32,724 bases of DNA from Bacteriovoracaceae bacterium UBA6261 (GCA_002440825.1 DJVH01000125.1:1-32724), one strand, 5' to 3'; counted from the first letter of the stretch, positions 14,610 to 21,911 are shown. Made by a program: numbers and translations. The notes: a model not told the origin generated them from the letters alone.

Positions 14610-16172
14610 TTAAAGTTGAATGTTACCGTGTTTACGTTTTGGCTTCTCTTGCTTCTTATTTTTAAGAGCAATCAAATACTCATAAACGCGCTTACGAGTT
14701 TCTTCTGGAAGAATTACTGCATCCATAAATCCAAGCTCAGCTGCTCTGTATGGATTCGCAAATCTTTCTTCGTAATCAGCAATCAATTGAGCTTTTTTCT
14801 CATCGTATGCTTTACCTGTCAGACCTTCCAACTCTCCACGGTAAACAATATTCACCGCCCCTTCTGCACCCATAACCGCAATTTCAGCAGTTGGGTAAGC
14901 AAGGTTAACGTCTGTGCGAATATGCTTAGACGCCATAACGAGATAAGCACCACCGTAAGATTTACGAGTGATGATTGAAATCATTGGAACAGTTGCTTCA
15001 GAGTAAGCGTAAAGAAGTTTCGATCCGTGCTTAATGATTCCACCGAATTCCTGAACTGTACCAGGTAGGAAACCAGGAACGTCGACAAGAGTCAGAATAG
15101 GAATATCAAAAGCGTCACAGAATCTTACGAAACGAGCAGCTTTCTCAGATGAAGCGATATCCAGAACACCAGCAAGTACGGCTGGTTGGTTAGCTACGAT
15201 ACCAATCTTGATTCCACCAACTGAAGCGAAACCAACAATAATGTTTTTCGCGTAGTCTTTGTGAACTTCAAGGAATTGAGAATCATCGACGATATCAAAA
15301 ATAATTTCTTTCATATCGTATGGCTTCTTAGGGTTTGCCGGAACAACTTCTTTAATTTTTGTGTTGTCGCGATAAACAGTATCAGAAGTATATTTTGGAG
15401 TCGCTTTCGTGAAGTTAGCTGAAGGAATGTAGCTTAGAAGCTCGCGAACGCGCTCAAAACATTCATCTTCAGAAGCCACTTTAAATTGAGCTACACCTGA
15501 TTTCTCAGAGTGAGCGACAGCTCCACCAAGTTCATCCTTAGTTACTTCTTCGTGAGTTACAGTCTTGATAACATCCGGACCAGTAACAAACATGTATGAA
15601 GTTTTATCAACCATGAAAATAAAATCTGTAAGCGCAGGAGAATAAACCGCACCACCAGCACAAGGTCCCATGATCAAAGAAATTTGCGGAATTACTCCCG
15701 AACATTTAACGTTGCGGTAGAAAATTTCACCGTAACCAGCAAGACCTTCAACACCTTCTTGAATTCTCGCTCCACCTGAATCGTTAATACCGATCATTGG
15801 AATTCTGTTTTCAAGAGCGAAGTCCATAATCTTACAGATCTTCTTTGCGTGAGCCGCACCAAGAGCACCACCCCAGCAAGTAAAATCTTGTGAGAATAGA
15901 GCAACTTTTTGTCCGTTGATTGTAGCGATACCAGTGATGACACCGTCGCCAAGATATTTGTTGTCGCCAAGATTTGGATTTCTGTGAACAACAAAACGAT
16001 CAAATTCAAGGAATGATCCTGGATCTACTAAACGTTCAATTCTTTCGCGTGCAGTATATTTACCTTGTTCGTGTTGTTTTTTGATTTTAGCTTCGCCACC
16101 GCCGAGTTCAGACTCATGTCTTAGTTTCAGCAATAACTCGCGTTTGCCCTCAAGTGTTTGAGTTTGAGTCAT
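14610..16172 (-). CDS. pccB: acyl-CoA carboxylase carboxyltransferase subunit, PccB family
   Basis: A 520-residue carboxyltransferase that moves CO2 from biotin to propionyl-CoA (or a related acyl-CoA). Family signatures: GARIQEGVEGLAGYGEIF (135-152), GPCAGGAVYSPALTDF (169-184), DVPGFLPGTVQEFGGIIKHG (364-383) and NLAYPTAEIAVMGAEGAV (423-440). In RKSYGGAYLVM the specificity position, Asp in human and Streptomyces PccB, is Leu411, so substrate choice is uncertain. I chose ATG 16172 because AGGAGG lies 7 bases upstream. An in-frame ATG at 16199 also has AAGGA nine bases upstream and would add nine residues. Both ribosome-binding sites lie in opposite arms of the leader hairpin. Propionyl-CoA use is suggested by the mutase genes nearby. 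Confidence 0.92.
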   Translation of the reverse strand: MTQTQTLEGKRELLLKLRHESELGGGEAKIKKQHEQGKYTARERIERLVDPGSFLEFDRFVVHRNPNLGDNKYLGDGVITGIATINGQKVALFSQDFTCWGGALGAAHAKKICKIMDFALENRIPMIGINDSGGARIQEGVEGLAGYGEIFYRNVKCSGVIPQISLIMGPCAGGAVYSPALTDFIFMVDKTSYMFVTGPDVIKTVTHEEVTKDELGGAVAHSEKSGVAQFKVASEDECFERVRELLSYIPSANFTKATPKYTSDTVYRDNTKIKEVVPANPKKPYDMKEIIFDIVDDSQFLEVHKDYAKNIIVGFASVGGIKIGIVANQPAVLAGVLDIASSEKAARFVRFCDAFDIPILTLVDVPGFLPGTVQEFGGIIKHGSKLLYAYSEATVPMISIITRKSYGGAYLVMASKHIRTDVNLAYPTAEIAVMGAEGAVNIVYRGELEGLTGKAYDEKKAQLIADYEERFANPYRAAELGFMDAVILPEETRKRVYEYLIALKNKKQEKPKRKHGNIQL

Positions 16173-16223
16173 AAAAAAACCTCCTAAAGAAGGAGGCATT
16201 TTATACTGTCCTTCTTTAGGAGG
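16173..16223 (-). promoter_or_regulatory. terminator-like leader hairpin containing the pccB ribosome-binding site (candidate attenuator)
   Basis: The plus-strand arms 16180-16194 and 16209-16223 are perfectly complementary over 15 bp (CCTCCTAAAGAAGGA and its complement) around a 14-base loop. In the minus-strand transcript the stem is followed at once by seven U and then the pccB AUG, which has the form of an intrinsic terminator. The 3' arm contains the AGGAGG ribosome-binding site. A shorter rival hairpin pairs 16180-16185 with 16191-16196. There is no room for a promoter between the hairpin and the start codon, so expression would need read-through, an internal start near the loop, or conditional folding. 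Confidence 0.65.
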
Positions 16224-16235
16224 CTACTTATACTG
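16191..16235 (-). repeat. two direct repeats of an 18-base unit in the pccB leader
   Basis: The minus-strand unit CAGTATAANNNGCCTCCT occurs at 16235-16218 and again at 16208-16191, a period of 27 bases. The CCTCCT of each copy can pair with the same AGGAGG, which explains the two rival hairpins. The TATAA part of the second copy could act as a -10 element. A perfect-looking TTGACG at 16241-16236 stands just upstream. Confidence 0.6.
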
Positions 16236-16254
16236 CGTCAATAAATTTAAAAAT

Positions 16255-17820
16255 TTACGCTGCTTTCGTACGCTTATCCAGCCCGTACTTTTCAACTTTC
16301 ATGATCAAGCTCGCGCGAGAAATATCAAGTTCCTTGGCCAGTTTTGATTTATTGAAATTGCAGCGCTTCAATCCTTCTCTAATCATCATAATTTCCAGCT
16401 GCTCAAGCGCATCCTTCAGAGTTCCTTCTGTGTTCACCCCTTTAAACGCCGGCTCAGCTGAAGCACCCCAGTCTAAAATACGTGGAGAAAGATTCTCCGG
16501 ACCAATAGTTTTTTCGTCAGCCGAAAGAACGACAAGTCTTTCAACTTCGTTTTCAAGCTCACGAACGTTCCCTGGCCATGGATAATCCAACATTTTCTCC
16601 ATACATTTTTTTGAGTATGTTTTCATCGCCTTTCCAGACTCATCACATCTCTTCTTCAGAAAGTATTCCATTAACAGAGGAATATCTTCATGTCTTTCAC
16701 GTAGTGCTGGAAGACCAATATTGATAACGTTGATTCTGTAATACAAGTCTTCTCTGAACTCGCCCTTCGCCATCATTTCTTTCAGGTTCTTATTCGTCGC
16801 CGCAACGATACGAACATCAACTTTCTTCGGCGTCGTCGCCCCAACCGGAAGATAAGTTCCTTCCTGCAATACACGTAGAAGTTTTACCTGCATTGAAAGT
16901 GAAGTATCCCCAATTTCATCCAGGAAGAGTGTTCCACCGTTGGCCGTTTCAAAAAGACCTTTCTTATCTTTTACTGCACCAGTAAACGATCCTTTCACGT
17001 GACCAAAAAGTTCCGAATCCAATAGGTTGTCGTTAAACGCAGAACAGTTCACCGCCAGGAACATTTTATCCTTTCGAGGAGAATAAAAATGAATAGCTTT
17101 CGCCACAAGCTCCTTACCAGTTCCGTTCTCCCCTTGAATCATGACAGAGGATTCAGAGTTCGAAATTTTCTCAAGCAGAGCATAAATCGCCTGCATTTTT
17201 TTCGATTTACCCACCATTGAGTGGTAACGATACTTCTCACCAACTTGTGATGAAAGTTCATGAATCTGATTTTCGCGCTTAGAGATCTCTTCATGGAAAG
17301 ACATCATCTCTTCGGCCAGAAGACCACCGAGCTCGCGAACGTATTCCATTTCACGCGGCCACATCTTCTTCACTTTTTCACACGCCACAGCTGCATCTTC
17401 CGGAGTTGTTCCGCACTCAATCATATGCTTTTTCAACTCATCCATTTCAGCAGAAGTTGTCGTGTCCATAACAAACGGATAAACAAAAACCGCTCCAGCA
17501 AATTCACCTTCGAATTTCACCGGAAAAGCCACGCCTTTCACGTTCTTAAAATAGGATTGATAAACAACAACATCGTCCTTGCCTTGAGCAAGCTGATCCA
17601 CGACTTTCTCAATATCTTCAGTCAGAAAATCATGTCCATATGCTGATTGCATCTGCACTTTCATAAAGTGCGATTTGAATGCGTAGTCTTTATTAGTATG
17701 ATCAGACCAAACTTTGCCGTGGGCATCTGTGTAAAACATTTCTACACCGAACCACTTCCCAAGAATCCCTTCTAACTTAGAGACAACGTGCAGTTTCCCC
17801 AAATCTTGCCAATTAATCAT
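16255..17820 (-). CDS. sigma-54-dependent enhancer-binding transcription activator
   Basis: A 521-residue activator. The N-terminal part (1-165) is a putative ligand-sensing domain whose strand pattern (VEMFYTDAHGKV, then GVAFPVKFEGEFAGAVFVYP) recalls PocR/GAF-type sensors; this is a weak match. A short coiled segment (about 165-195) leads to the AAA+ domain with Walker A GENGTGKE (230-237), the sigma-54 contact loop GSFTGA (277-282, Ser in place of the usual first Ala), Walker B LFLDEI (299-303) and YPWPGNVRELENEVERL. A Fis-type helix-turn-helix ends the protein (about 486-516). I chose ATG 17820 with GGAGAG upstream; the frame extends 11 codons further to a GTG with no advantage. It has no receiver domain. 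Being directly upstream of pccB, it is a candidate regulator of propionate metabolism. Confidence 0.88.
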   Translation of the reverse strand: MINWQDLGKLHVVSKLEGILGKWFGVEMFYTDAHGKVWSDHTNKDYAFKSHFMKVQMQSAYGHDFLTEDIEKVVDQLAQGKDDVVVYQSYFKNVKGVAFPVKFEGEFAGAVFVYPFVMDTTTSAEMDELKKHMIECGTTPEDAAVACEKVKKMWPREMEYVRELGGLLAEEMMSFHEEISKRENQIHELSSQVGEKYRYHSMVGKSKKMQAIYALLEKISNSESSVMIQGENGTGKELVAKAIHFYSPRKDKMFLAVNCSAFNDNLLDSELFGHVKGSFTGAVKDKKGLFETANGGTLFLDEIGDTSLSMQVKLLRVLQEGTYLPVGATTPKKVDVRIVAATNKNLKEMMAKGEFREDLYYRINVINIGLPALRERHEDIPLLMEYFLKKRCDESGKAMKTYSKKCMEKMLDYPWPGNVRELENEVERLVVLSADEKTIGPENLSPRILDWGASAEPAFKGVNTEGTLKDALEQLEIMMIREGLKRCNFNKSKLAKELDISRASLIMKVEKYGLDKRTKAA

Positions 17821-17918
17821 ACAACTCTCCGATTGAATGCGTGCTTTAGGCACTTAGTTGTAAAACTTTTCGGCAATTTCCGAGAAAACTTAAAAAGATT
17901 GAAAAAAAAATCTACAGA

Positions 17919-18002
17919 TTAATGAGCTGGGATTCTACGATCGACGTATCTTTTTACAAATTAGTGAGTCTCGATCTTGCGGTCTACGTAATTTTGCTCA
18001 TT
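17919..18002 (-). repeat. in-frame duplication of the tlpA C-terminal tail beyond its stop codon
   Basis: The last 14 codons of the TlpA gene (17961-18002) are echoed by the next 42 bases (17919-17960) with the same frame and their own TAA. The first tail reads YVDRKIETH-stop and the second YVDRRIPAH-stop. About 23 of the first 35 aligned bases agree, and many differences are at third codon positions. It could be the remnant of a lost tandem paralogue or an old local duplication. Confidence 0.6.
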
Positions 18003-18563
18003 TTGAGCGCCCAACCAGAAATCCAGACGAGTTTGGTAAGACTCCTGCTGCCATTCCTGAGGCCCAATAAATTTATTGATATGCTTTCCAGTTGAATCAA
18101 AAAGGAATGTTTCCGGCACTTTTAGTGTACCAAAAGAGTCCATTACTTTGTTTTCCCTATCGATCACAACCAAAACATTTTTAGGAAGAGTAAATCGAGA
18201 CATGAATTTCTTGATCTTCATTTCTTCATCATTCACGGCCACAAGAAGAAACTTAACTCCGCGTCCCTCAACACTTTGAGCGTACTTCAAAAACTCAGGC
18301 ATCTCTTTTTCACAAGGAGCACACCAAGTTCCCCAGATATGAACAAACAATCCACGCGTGCCCTTCAAATAATCATACGACTGAACCGCATTTCCATTGG
18401 CAACATCAACTGTTTTAAAGTCAGGAAGCTTTTTAAGTGTGAGTTCTTGAGATGAAGTATCGGCTACACCGTAATACTTATTTTTCTCATAAAGAGCATA
18501 AGCAAAGGTCAGCATGGCTGCTAAAGCAATAAGGGCAAGTTTGGTAAAGAAATGAACGCGCAT
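17961..18563 (-). CDS. membrane-anchored thioredoxin-like protein, TlpA/ResA family
   Basis: A 200-residue protein with an N-terminal membrane anchor or signal (residues 5-25) and a periplasmic thioredoxin fold. VHIWGTWCAPCEKEMPEF carries the redox pair Cys81 and Cys84, and LKVPETFLFD has the cis-proline expected opposite the active site. These are features of TlpA/ResA reductases, which reduce cysteines of apocytochrome c or other exported proteins. The gene begins 18 bases after the U-tract of the rplQ terminator and has no visible Shine-Dalgarno sequence, so its expression signals are unclear. A duplicated copy of its last codons follows the stop. No cytochrome c genes are nearby to indicate the partner. 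Confidence 0.85.
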   Translation of the reverse strand: MRVHFFTKLALIALAAMLTFAYALYEKNKYYGVADTSSQELTLKKLPDFKTVDVANGNAVQSYDYLKGTRGLFVHIWGTWCAPCEKEMPEFLKYAQSVEGRGVKFLLVAVNDEEMKIKKFMSRFTLPKNVLVVIDRENKVMDSFGTLKVPETFLFDSTGKHINKFIGPQEWQQESYQTRLDFWLGAQNEQNYVDRKIETH

Positions 18564-18581
18564 ATATTTTGAAATTCGGGC

Positions 18582-18609
18582 AAAAAAAAGCCTCCCGAAG
18601 GAGGCTTTT
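18582..18609 (-). terminator. intrinsic terminator of the ribosomal superoperon, UUCG tetraloop
   Basis: On the minus strand GCCTCC-TTCG-GGAGGC (18605-18590) forms a 6-bp GC-rich stem, extended by A-T pairs, with the very stable C(UUCG)G loop and eight U after it. It lies just after rplQ. The flanking A run makes it able to work in the other direction too. Confidence 0.92.
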
Positions 18610-18615
18610 CAATTT

Positions 18616-18972
18616 TTAATCTACAAGTGAAAAGTAGCTCATTTTCGCGCTATCGCCAACTCTTCCATCAGCAATTTTTGTTACGCGAGTGTATCCGCCG
18701 TTTCTTGTTTTAAACTTTGGTGCCACTTTTGTAAAAAGATTCGTTACCGCATCTTTATTGTTCAGCTTAGAGTAAGCATTTCTTCTGTTGTGAACTGTAT
18801 CTTCTTTTGCAAGAGTGATTAGTTTTTCAACATAAGTTCTAAGGGCCATTGCTCTAGCATGAGTTGTTTTAATTTGTCCGTGCTCGAAAACTTCGATCGC
18901 TAAGTTTTTAATGATCGCTGTTCTGTGAGCTGGCTTTACGCCTAAAGTATATTTGTGATTACCGTGTCTCAT
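18616..18972 (-). CDS. rplQ: 50S ribosomal protein L17
   Basis: A 118-residue large-subunit protein near the peptide exit tunnel. It is recognised by the family opening MRHGNHKYTLGVKPAHRTA and the segment IKTTHARAMALR. The C-terminal end (NGGYTRVTKIADGRVGDSAKM) is also typical (here quoted as GGYTRVTK and RVGDSAKM). It is the last gene of the superoperon, following rpoA by 26 bases, and a strong terminator follows. Length is normal for the family. Confidence 0.97.
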   Translation of the reverse strand: MRHGNHKYTLGVKPAHRTAIIKNLAIEVFEHGQIKTTHARAMALRTYVEKLITLAKEDTVHNRRNAYSKLNNKDAVTNLFTKVAPKFKTRNGGYTRVTKIADGRVGDSAKMSYFSLVD

Positions 18973-18998
18973 AATTCCACCTAAAAATTAACTCGTTT

Positions 18999-20021
18999 TT
19001 ACTTTTGAACTTTTCCGTCTTGCATATCTTTCATCAAGCTATCTACTTTCATTCCTAGACCAAGACCCATGCTAGTTAGAATTTCTTTGATTTCATTCAA
19101 AGACTTTCTACCAAAGTTCTTAGTTCTAAGCATCTCGCCTTCTGTTTTAGAAACGAGTTCATAGATATATTTAATGTTTGCGTTCTGTAGACAGTTTGCT
19201 GAACGAACTGAAAGTTCAAGTTCAGATACTGGCTTAAGAAGCGCATTGTTCGTAGGAGAAGAAACAGCGATTGGTTTAGAATCGTGTTTTACAACTTGTT
19301 CTTCATCTTCAAAAGTTAAGAAGACAGCAAGTTGATCTCTTAGAATTTTAGCTGCGTAAGCAATAGAATCAGCTGGATTAATTCCAGAGTTTGTCCAAAC
19401 TTCAAGAGTCAATTTATCGAAGTCAGTTCTCTTACCAACACGAGTGTTAGTTACAGAGTAGTTAACTCTGTAAACAGGAGAGAAAAGAGTATCAAGATAA
19501 ATCCAACCAACAGGAAGATCGTATTCTTCTTTGTTATCTACAGCTGTAACGTAACCTTTTCCTCTAGCAACTTTAAGTTCGATCTTAAGTGATCCACCAG
19601 AAGAAATGTTTGCGATAACGTGATTTGGGTTAAGGATCTCAACGTTAGCGTTAGTAGTGATATCTGAAGCCTTAACTGGACCTTCTCCTGATTTCTCAAG
19701 AACAAGAACAGTATCTTCTTTACCAGAAATTTTGAAACGTACTTCTTTAAGGTTAAGAATAATTTCTGAAACTTCTTCTTTAACGTTATTGATAGTACCG
19801 AATTCATGCTCAACACCTTCGATACGAATAGCTACAATTCCCGCTCCTTGAAGAGAAGAAAGTAGTACGCGACGAAGAGAGTTTCCAAGAGTTTGGCCGT
19901 AACCTCTTTCAAGAGGTTTTGCTACGAATTTTCCGTAGTCATTTCTTAAACTATCACTCTCTGCCTCAAGAGCTACTGGTCTAATCATGCTATTCCAGTT
20001 TTTAGCTGTAAAATTATCCAT
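18999..20021 (-). CDS. rpoA: DNA-directed RNA polymerase subunit alpha
   Basis: A 340-residue subunit that dimerises to nucleate RNA polymerase assembly. The N-terminal domain has GNSLRRVLLSSL (46-57) and the C-terminal domain, after a linker around residues 235-260, shows ELSVRSANCLQNANI and RKSLNEIKEILTSMGLGLGM, which contact DNA UP elements and activators. The length is slightly above the usual 330. It follows rpsK by 29 bases with no rpsD between them. Confidence 0.98.
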   Translation of the reverse strand: MDNFTAKNWNSMIRPVALEAESDSLRNDYGKFVAKPLERGYGQTLGNSLRRVLLSSLQGAGIVAIRIEGVEHEFGTINNVKEEVSEIILNLKEVRFKISGKEDTVLVLEKSGEGPVKASDITTNANVEILNPNHVIANISSGGSLKIELKVARGKGYVTAVDNKEEYDLPVGWIYLDTLFSPVYRVNYSVTNTRVGKRTDFDKLTLEVWTNSGINPADSIAYAAKILRDQLAVFLTFEDEEQVVKHDSKPIAVSSPTNNALLKPVSELELSVRSANCLQNANIKYIYELVSKTEGEMLRTKNFGRKSLNEIKEILTSMGLGLGMKVDSLMKDMQDGKVQK

Positions 20022-20050
20022 TTATAGATCTCCTTAAATAGAAATTGTAA

Positions 20051-20434
20051 TTAGACTCTTCTTCTCTTTGGTGCTCTACAACCATTGTGTGGAATAGGGC
20101 TTCTATCAGAGACAGAAACAATTCTAATTCCAGCTCCTAGAAGAGCTCTAATCGCGTTTTCTCTACCAGCGCCTGGACCTTTTACTCTTACTTCAACAGA
20201 GTTTAGACCGTGCTCAGCAGCTCTTTTTGCAGCTTCAAGTGAAGCAGTTTGAGCAGCGAACGGAGTAGATTTCTTAGATCCTCTGAAACCAAGTTGGCCA
20301 GCAGAAGCCCATGCAAGAGCGTTCCCTTGTGGATCTGTGAAAGTTACGATTGTATTGTTAAACGAAGCCTGGATATGACAAATCCCGTGCGATACGTTCT
20401 TTTTTACTTTTTTCTTAACAACTTTTTTTACCAT
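20051..20434 (-). CDS. rpsK: 30S ribosomal protein S11
   Basis: A 127-residue protein of the 30S platform. It is identified by HIQASFNNTIVTFTDPQGNA, the middle segment ASLEAAKRAAEHG and the C-terminal SVSDRSPIPHNGCRAPKRRRV (quoted as DRSPIPHNGCR and PKRRRV), which is strongly conserved. It lies 18 bases after rpsM. A short Lys-rich N-terminus (VKKVVKKKVKK) precedes the conserved part. Confidence 0.97.
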   Translation of the reverse strand: MVKKVVKKKVKKNVSHGICHIQASFNNTIVTFTDPQGNALAWASAGQLGFRGSKKSTPFAAQTASLEAAKRAAEHGLNSVEVRVKGPGAGRENAIRALLGAGIRIVSVSDRSPIPHNGCRAPKRRRV

Positions 20435-20452
20435 ATAACTATCCTAAATTAA

Positions 20453-20836
20453 TTATTTAAGCGATTTGATTGATTTCTTACCAGCGATAGCAACTGCAGG
20501 ACCTTTTCTCGTTCTTGCATTTGTATGCGTTCTTTGTCCACGTACTGGAAGTGACTTTCTATGACGAACGCCTCTGTAGCAGCCCATGTCTTTAAGTCTC
20601 TTAATATTTAAACCAATCTCTCTACGAAGATCACCTTCTACAAGGTGTCCTTCTTCAAGGTGCTTTCTGATAGTTTGTACTTCTTCTTCAGAAATATCAT
20701 TTGAACTTTTTTCTGGATCAATTCCAGACGCTGTTAAAACGTCTAAAGCGATCTTTGGTCCAACACCATAAAGTGACTGAAGAGCAATTCTCATTGCTTT
20801 GTTTCTTGGAATGTCTACCCCTAAAATACGTGCCAT
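20453..20836 (-). CDS. rpsM: 30S ribosomal protein S13
   Basis: A 127-residue protein of the 30S head that contacts the P-site tRNA and the 50S subunit. It shows ARILGVDIPRNKAMRIAL, a helix-hairpin-helix YGVGPKIALDV, and the conserved YRGVRHRKSLPVRGQRTHTN segment before the basic tail TRKGPAVAIAGKK. It follows rpmJ by 13 bases. Confidence 0.97.
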   Translation of the reverse strand: MARILGVDIPRNKAMRIALQSLYGVGPKIALDVLTASGIDPEKSSNDISEEEVQTIRKHLEEGHLVEGDLRREIGLNIKRLKDMGCYRGVRHRKSLPVRGQRTHTNARTRKGPAVAIAGKKSIKSLK

Positions 20837-20849
20837 ATATATCCCCTAA

Positions 20850-20966
20850 TTACCCTTGTCTCTGTTTATGTTTTGGACTGCTTTTACAAACAACTCTTAA
20901 AACACCTTTTCTTTTGATAACTTTACAATCTTTACAAATAACTTTTACCGAAGCTCTAACTTTCAT
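20850..20966 (-). CDS. rpmJ: 50S ribosomal protein L36, zinc-ribbon type
   Basis: A 38-residue protein in the gap between infA and rpsM. It begins MKVRASVKVICKDCK and ends SSPKHKQRQG, very like E. coli L36. Zinc ligands Cys11, Cys14, Cys27 and His33 are all present, so it is the zinc-binding (C+) form. The preceding GCGGGGATGT gives a plausible GGGGAT ribosome-binding site. Confidence 0.96.
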   Translation of the reverse strand: MKVRASVKVICKDCKVIKRKGVLRVVCKSSPKHKQRQG

Positions 20967-20981
20967 ACATCCCCGCTATAA

Positions 20982-21200
20982 CTACTTACTTCTGTAAGTG
21001 ATTCTACCTTTAGTTAAATCGTATTTACTTATCTCAACCAGGACTTTGTCTCCTGGTAAAATTTTAATAAAGTGCATGCGCATCTTGCCGCTAATGTGTG
21101 CAATGATCACGTGACCATTTGGCAGTTTTACGCGAAACTTCGTATTAGGTAATAGTTCAGTGACTTCACCTTCTACTTCAATGATATCTTTATCGCTCAT
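20982..21200 (-). CDS. infA: translation initiation factor IF-1
   Basis: A 72-residue OB-fold factor that binds the 30S A site during initiation. It shows IEVEGEVTELLPNTKFRVKL, GHVIIAHISGKMRMHFIKI and GDKVLVEISKYDLTKGRI, all typical. A GGGGA ribosome-binding site precedes the ATG. It follows adk after a 72-base gap, the largest inside this part of the operon, which could hold an internal promoter. Confidence 0.97.
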   Translation of the reverse strand: MSDKDIIEVEGEVTELLPNTKFRVKLPNGHVIIAHISGKMRMHFIKILPGDKVLVEISKYDLTKGRITYRSK

Positions 21201-21217
21201 ATTCCCCTAAAACAGGT

Positions 21218-21247
21218 TGTATATCCCAAACGACTGCAGTAATGCAA
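21218..21247 (-). promoter_or_regulatory. possible internal promoter upstream of infA
   Basis: In the adk-infA gap, TTGCAT (21247-21242) and TATACA (21223-21218) are spaced by 18 bases on the minus strand. The -10 box is fair and the -35 box is weak. The unusually wide gap in an otherwise tight operon is the main reason to list it. Confidence 0.3.
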
Positions 21248-21272
21248 GTGCTATTTAGGCCAATTAAATTTA

Positions 21273-21911
21273 TTAACCGATAATCTTTTCAAGTGCACTA
21301 AAGACTGTCTTCTCAGGCAAAGAAGCATCGATCTCAACAAGAGCGCCTTTAGCTTTGTAAAAGGCGAGCATTGGATCAACCGTATCTGCGAAAATCTTCA
21401 GGCGATTAGAGACCACTTCCACAGTGTCATCTTTTCTCTGAGTGAGGGTGTTTTGAGCACCGCACTTATCGCAAACATTCGGCACACGCGGAGCTTTCGT
21501 TGTAAGGTTATAAATTTCCCCACAGTTCGAGCAAGTTCTTCTATTGACTACGCGATCCGTAAGAACGCCTAGGTCAATATTGAAATATACCGCTAGTGTT
21601 TTTCTTCCTTGGAGTAGTTCAGCCTCAAGCATTTCTGCCTGTGCAATATTCCGAGGGAACCCATCAAAAATATAGCTAACCTTATCAACATCGCAGTTAG
21701 CTTTTAAGAGGGCCATTACAGTATTATCGTCTACCAAATCACCTCTGGAGATAATTCCAGAAACTTTTTGGCCAAGTTCGGTTCCTTTAGCAATCTCACT
21801 TCTTAGCAGGTCACCCGTTGAAATATGCTTATAGCCTTTTTCAATTAGCTTTGCAGCTTGAGTTCCTTTACCAGAGCCCGGGGCTCCCAAAATGATCAAA
21901 TGCGGTTTCAT
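21273..21911 (-). CDS. adk: adenylate kinase, zinc-lid form
   Basis: A 212-residue enzyme that converts AMP and ATP to two ADP. The P-loop is GAPGSGKGTQA (9-19), followed by HISTGDLLRSEI and the AMP-binding FDGFPRN (82-88). The lid carries four cysteines (Cys127, Cys130, Cys147, Cys150) in two CxxC pairs, so it should bind a structural zinc. The start ATG overlaps the secY stop by one base (TAATG). Placement of adk between secY and infA is common in bacteria; map is absent here. Confidence 0.97.
   Translation of the reverse strand: MKPHLIILGAPGSGKGTQAAKLIEKGYKHISTGDLLRSEIAKGTELGQKVSGIISRGDLVDDNTVMALLKANCDVDKVSYIFDGFPRNIAQAEMLEAELLQGRKTLAVYFNIDLGVLTDRVVNRRTCSNCGEIYNLTTKAPRVPNVCDKCGAQNTLTQRKDDTVEVVSNRLKIFADTVDPMLAFYKAKGALVEIDASLPEKTVFSALEKIIG

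Noticed and set aside
17821..17853. GTG start eleven codons upstream for the sigma-54 activator
   Set aside because: The ATG at 17820 has GGAGAG at good spacing, whereas the GTG has none.
17841..17853. Small inverted repeat GTGC-TTTAG-GCAC before the activator gene
   Set aside because: Only four base pairs; such repeats are common by chance, and no promoter box lines up with it.
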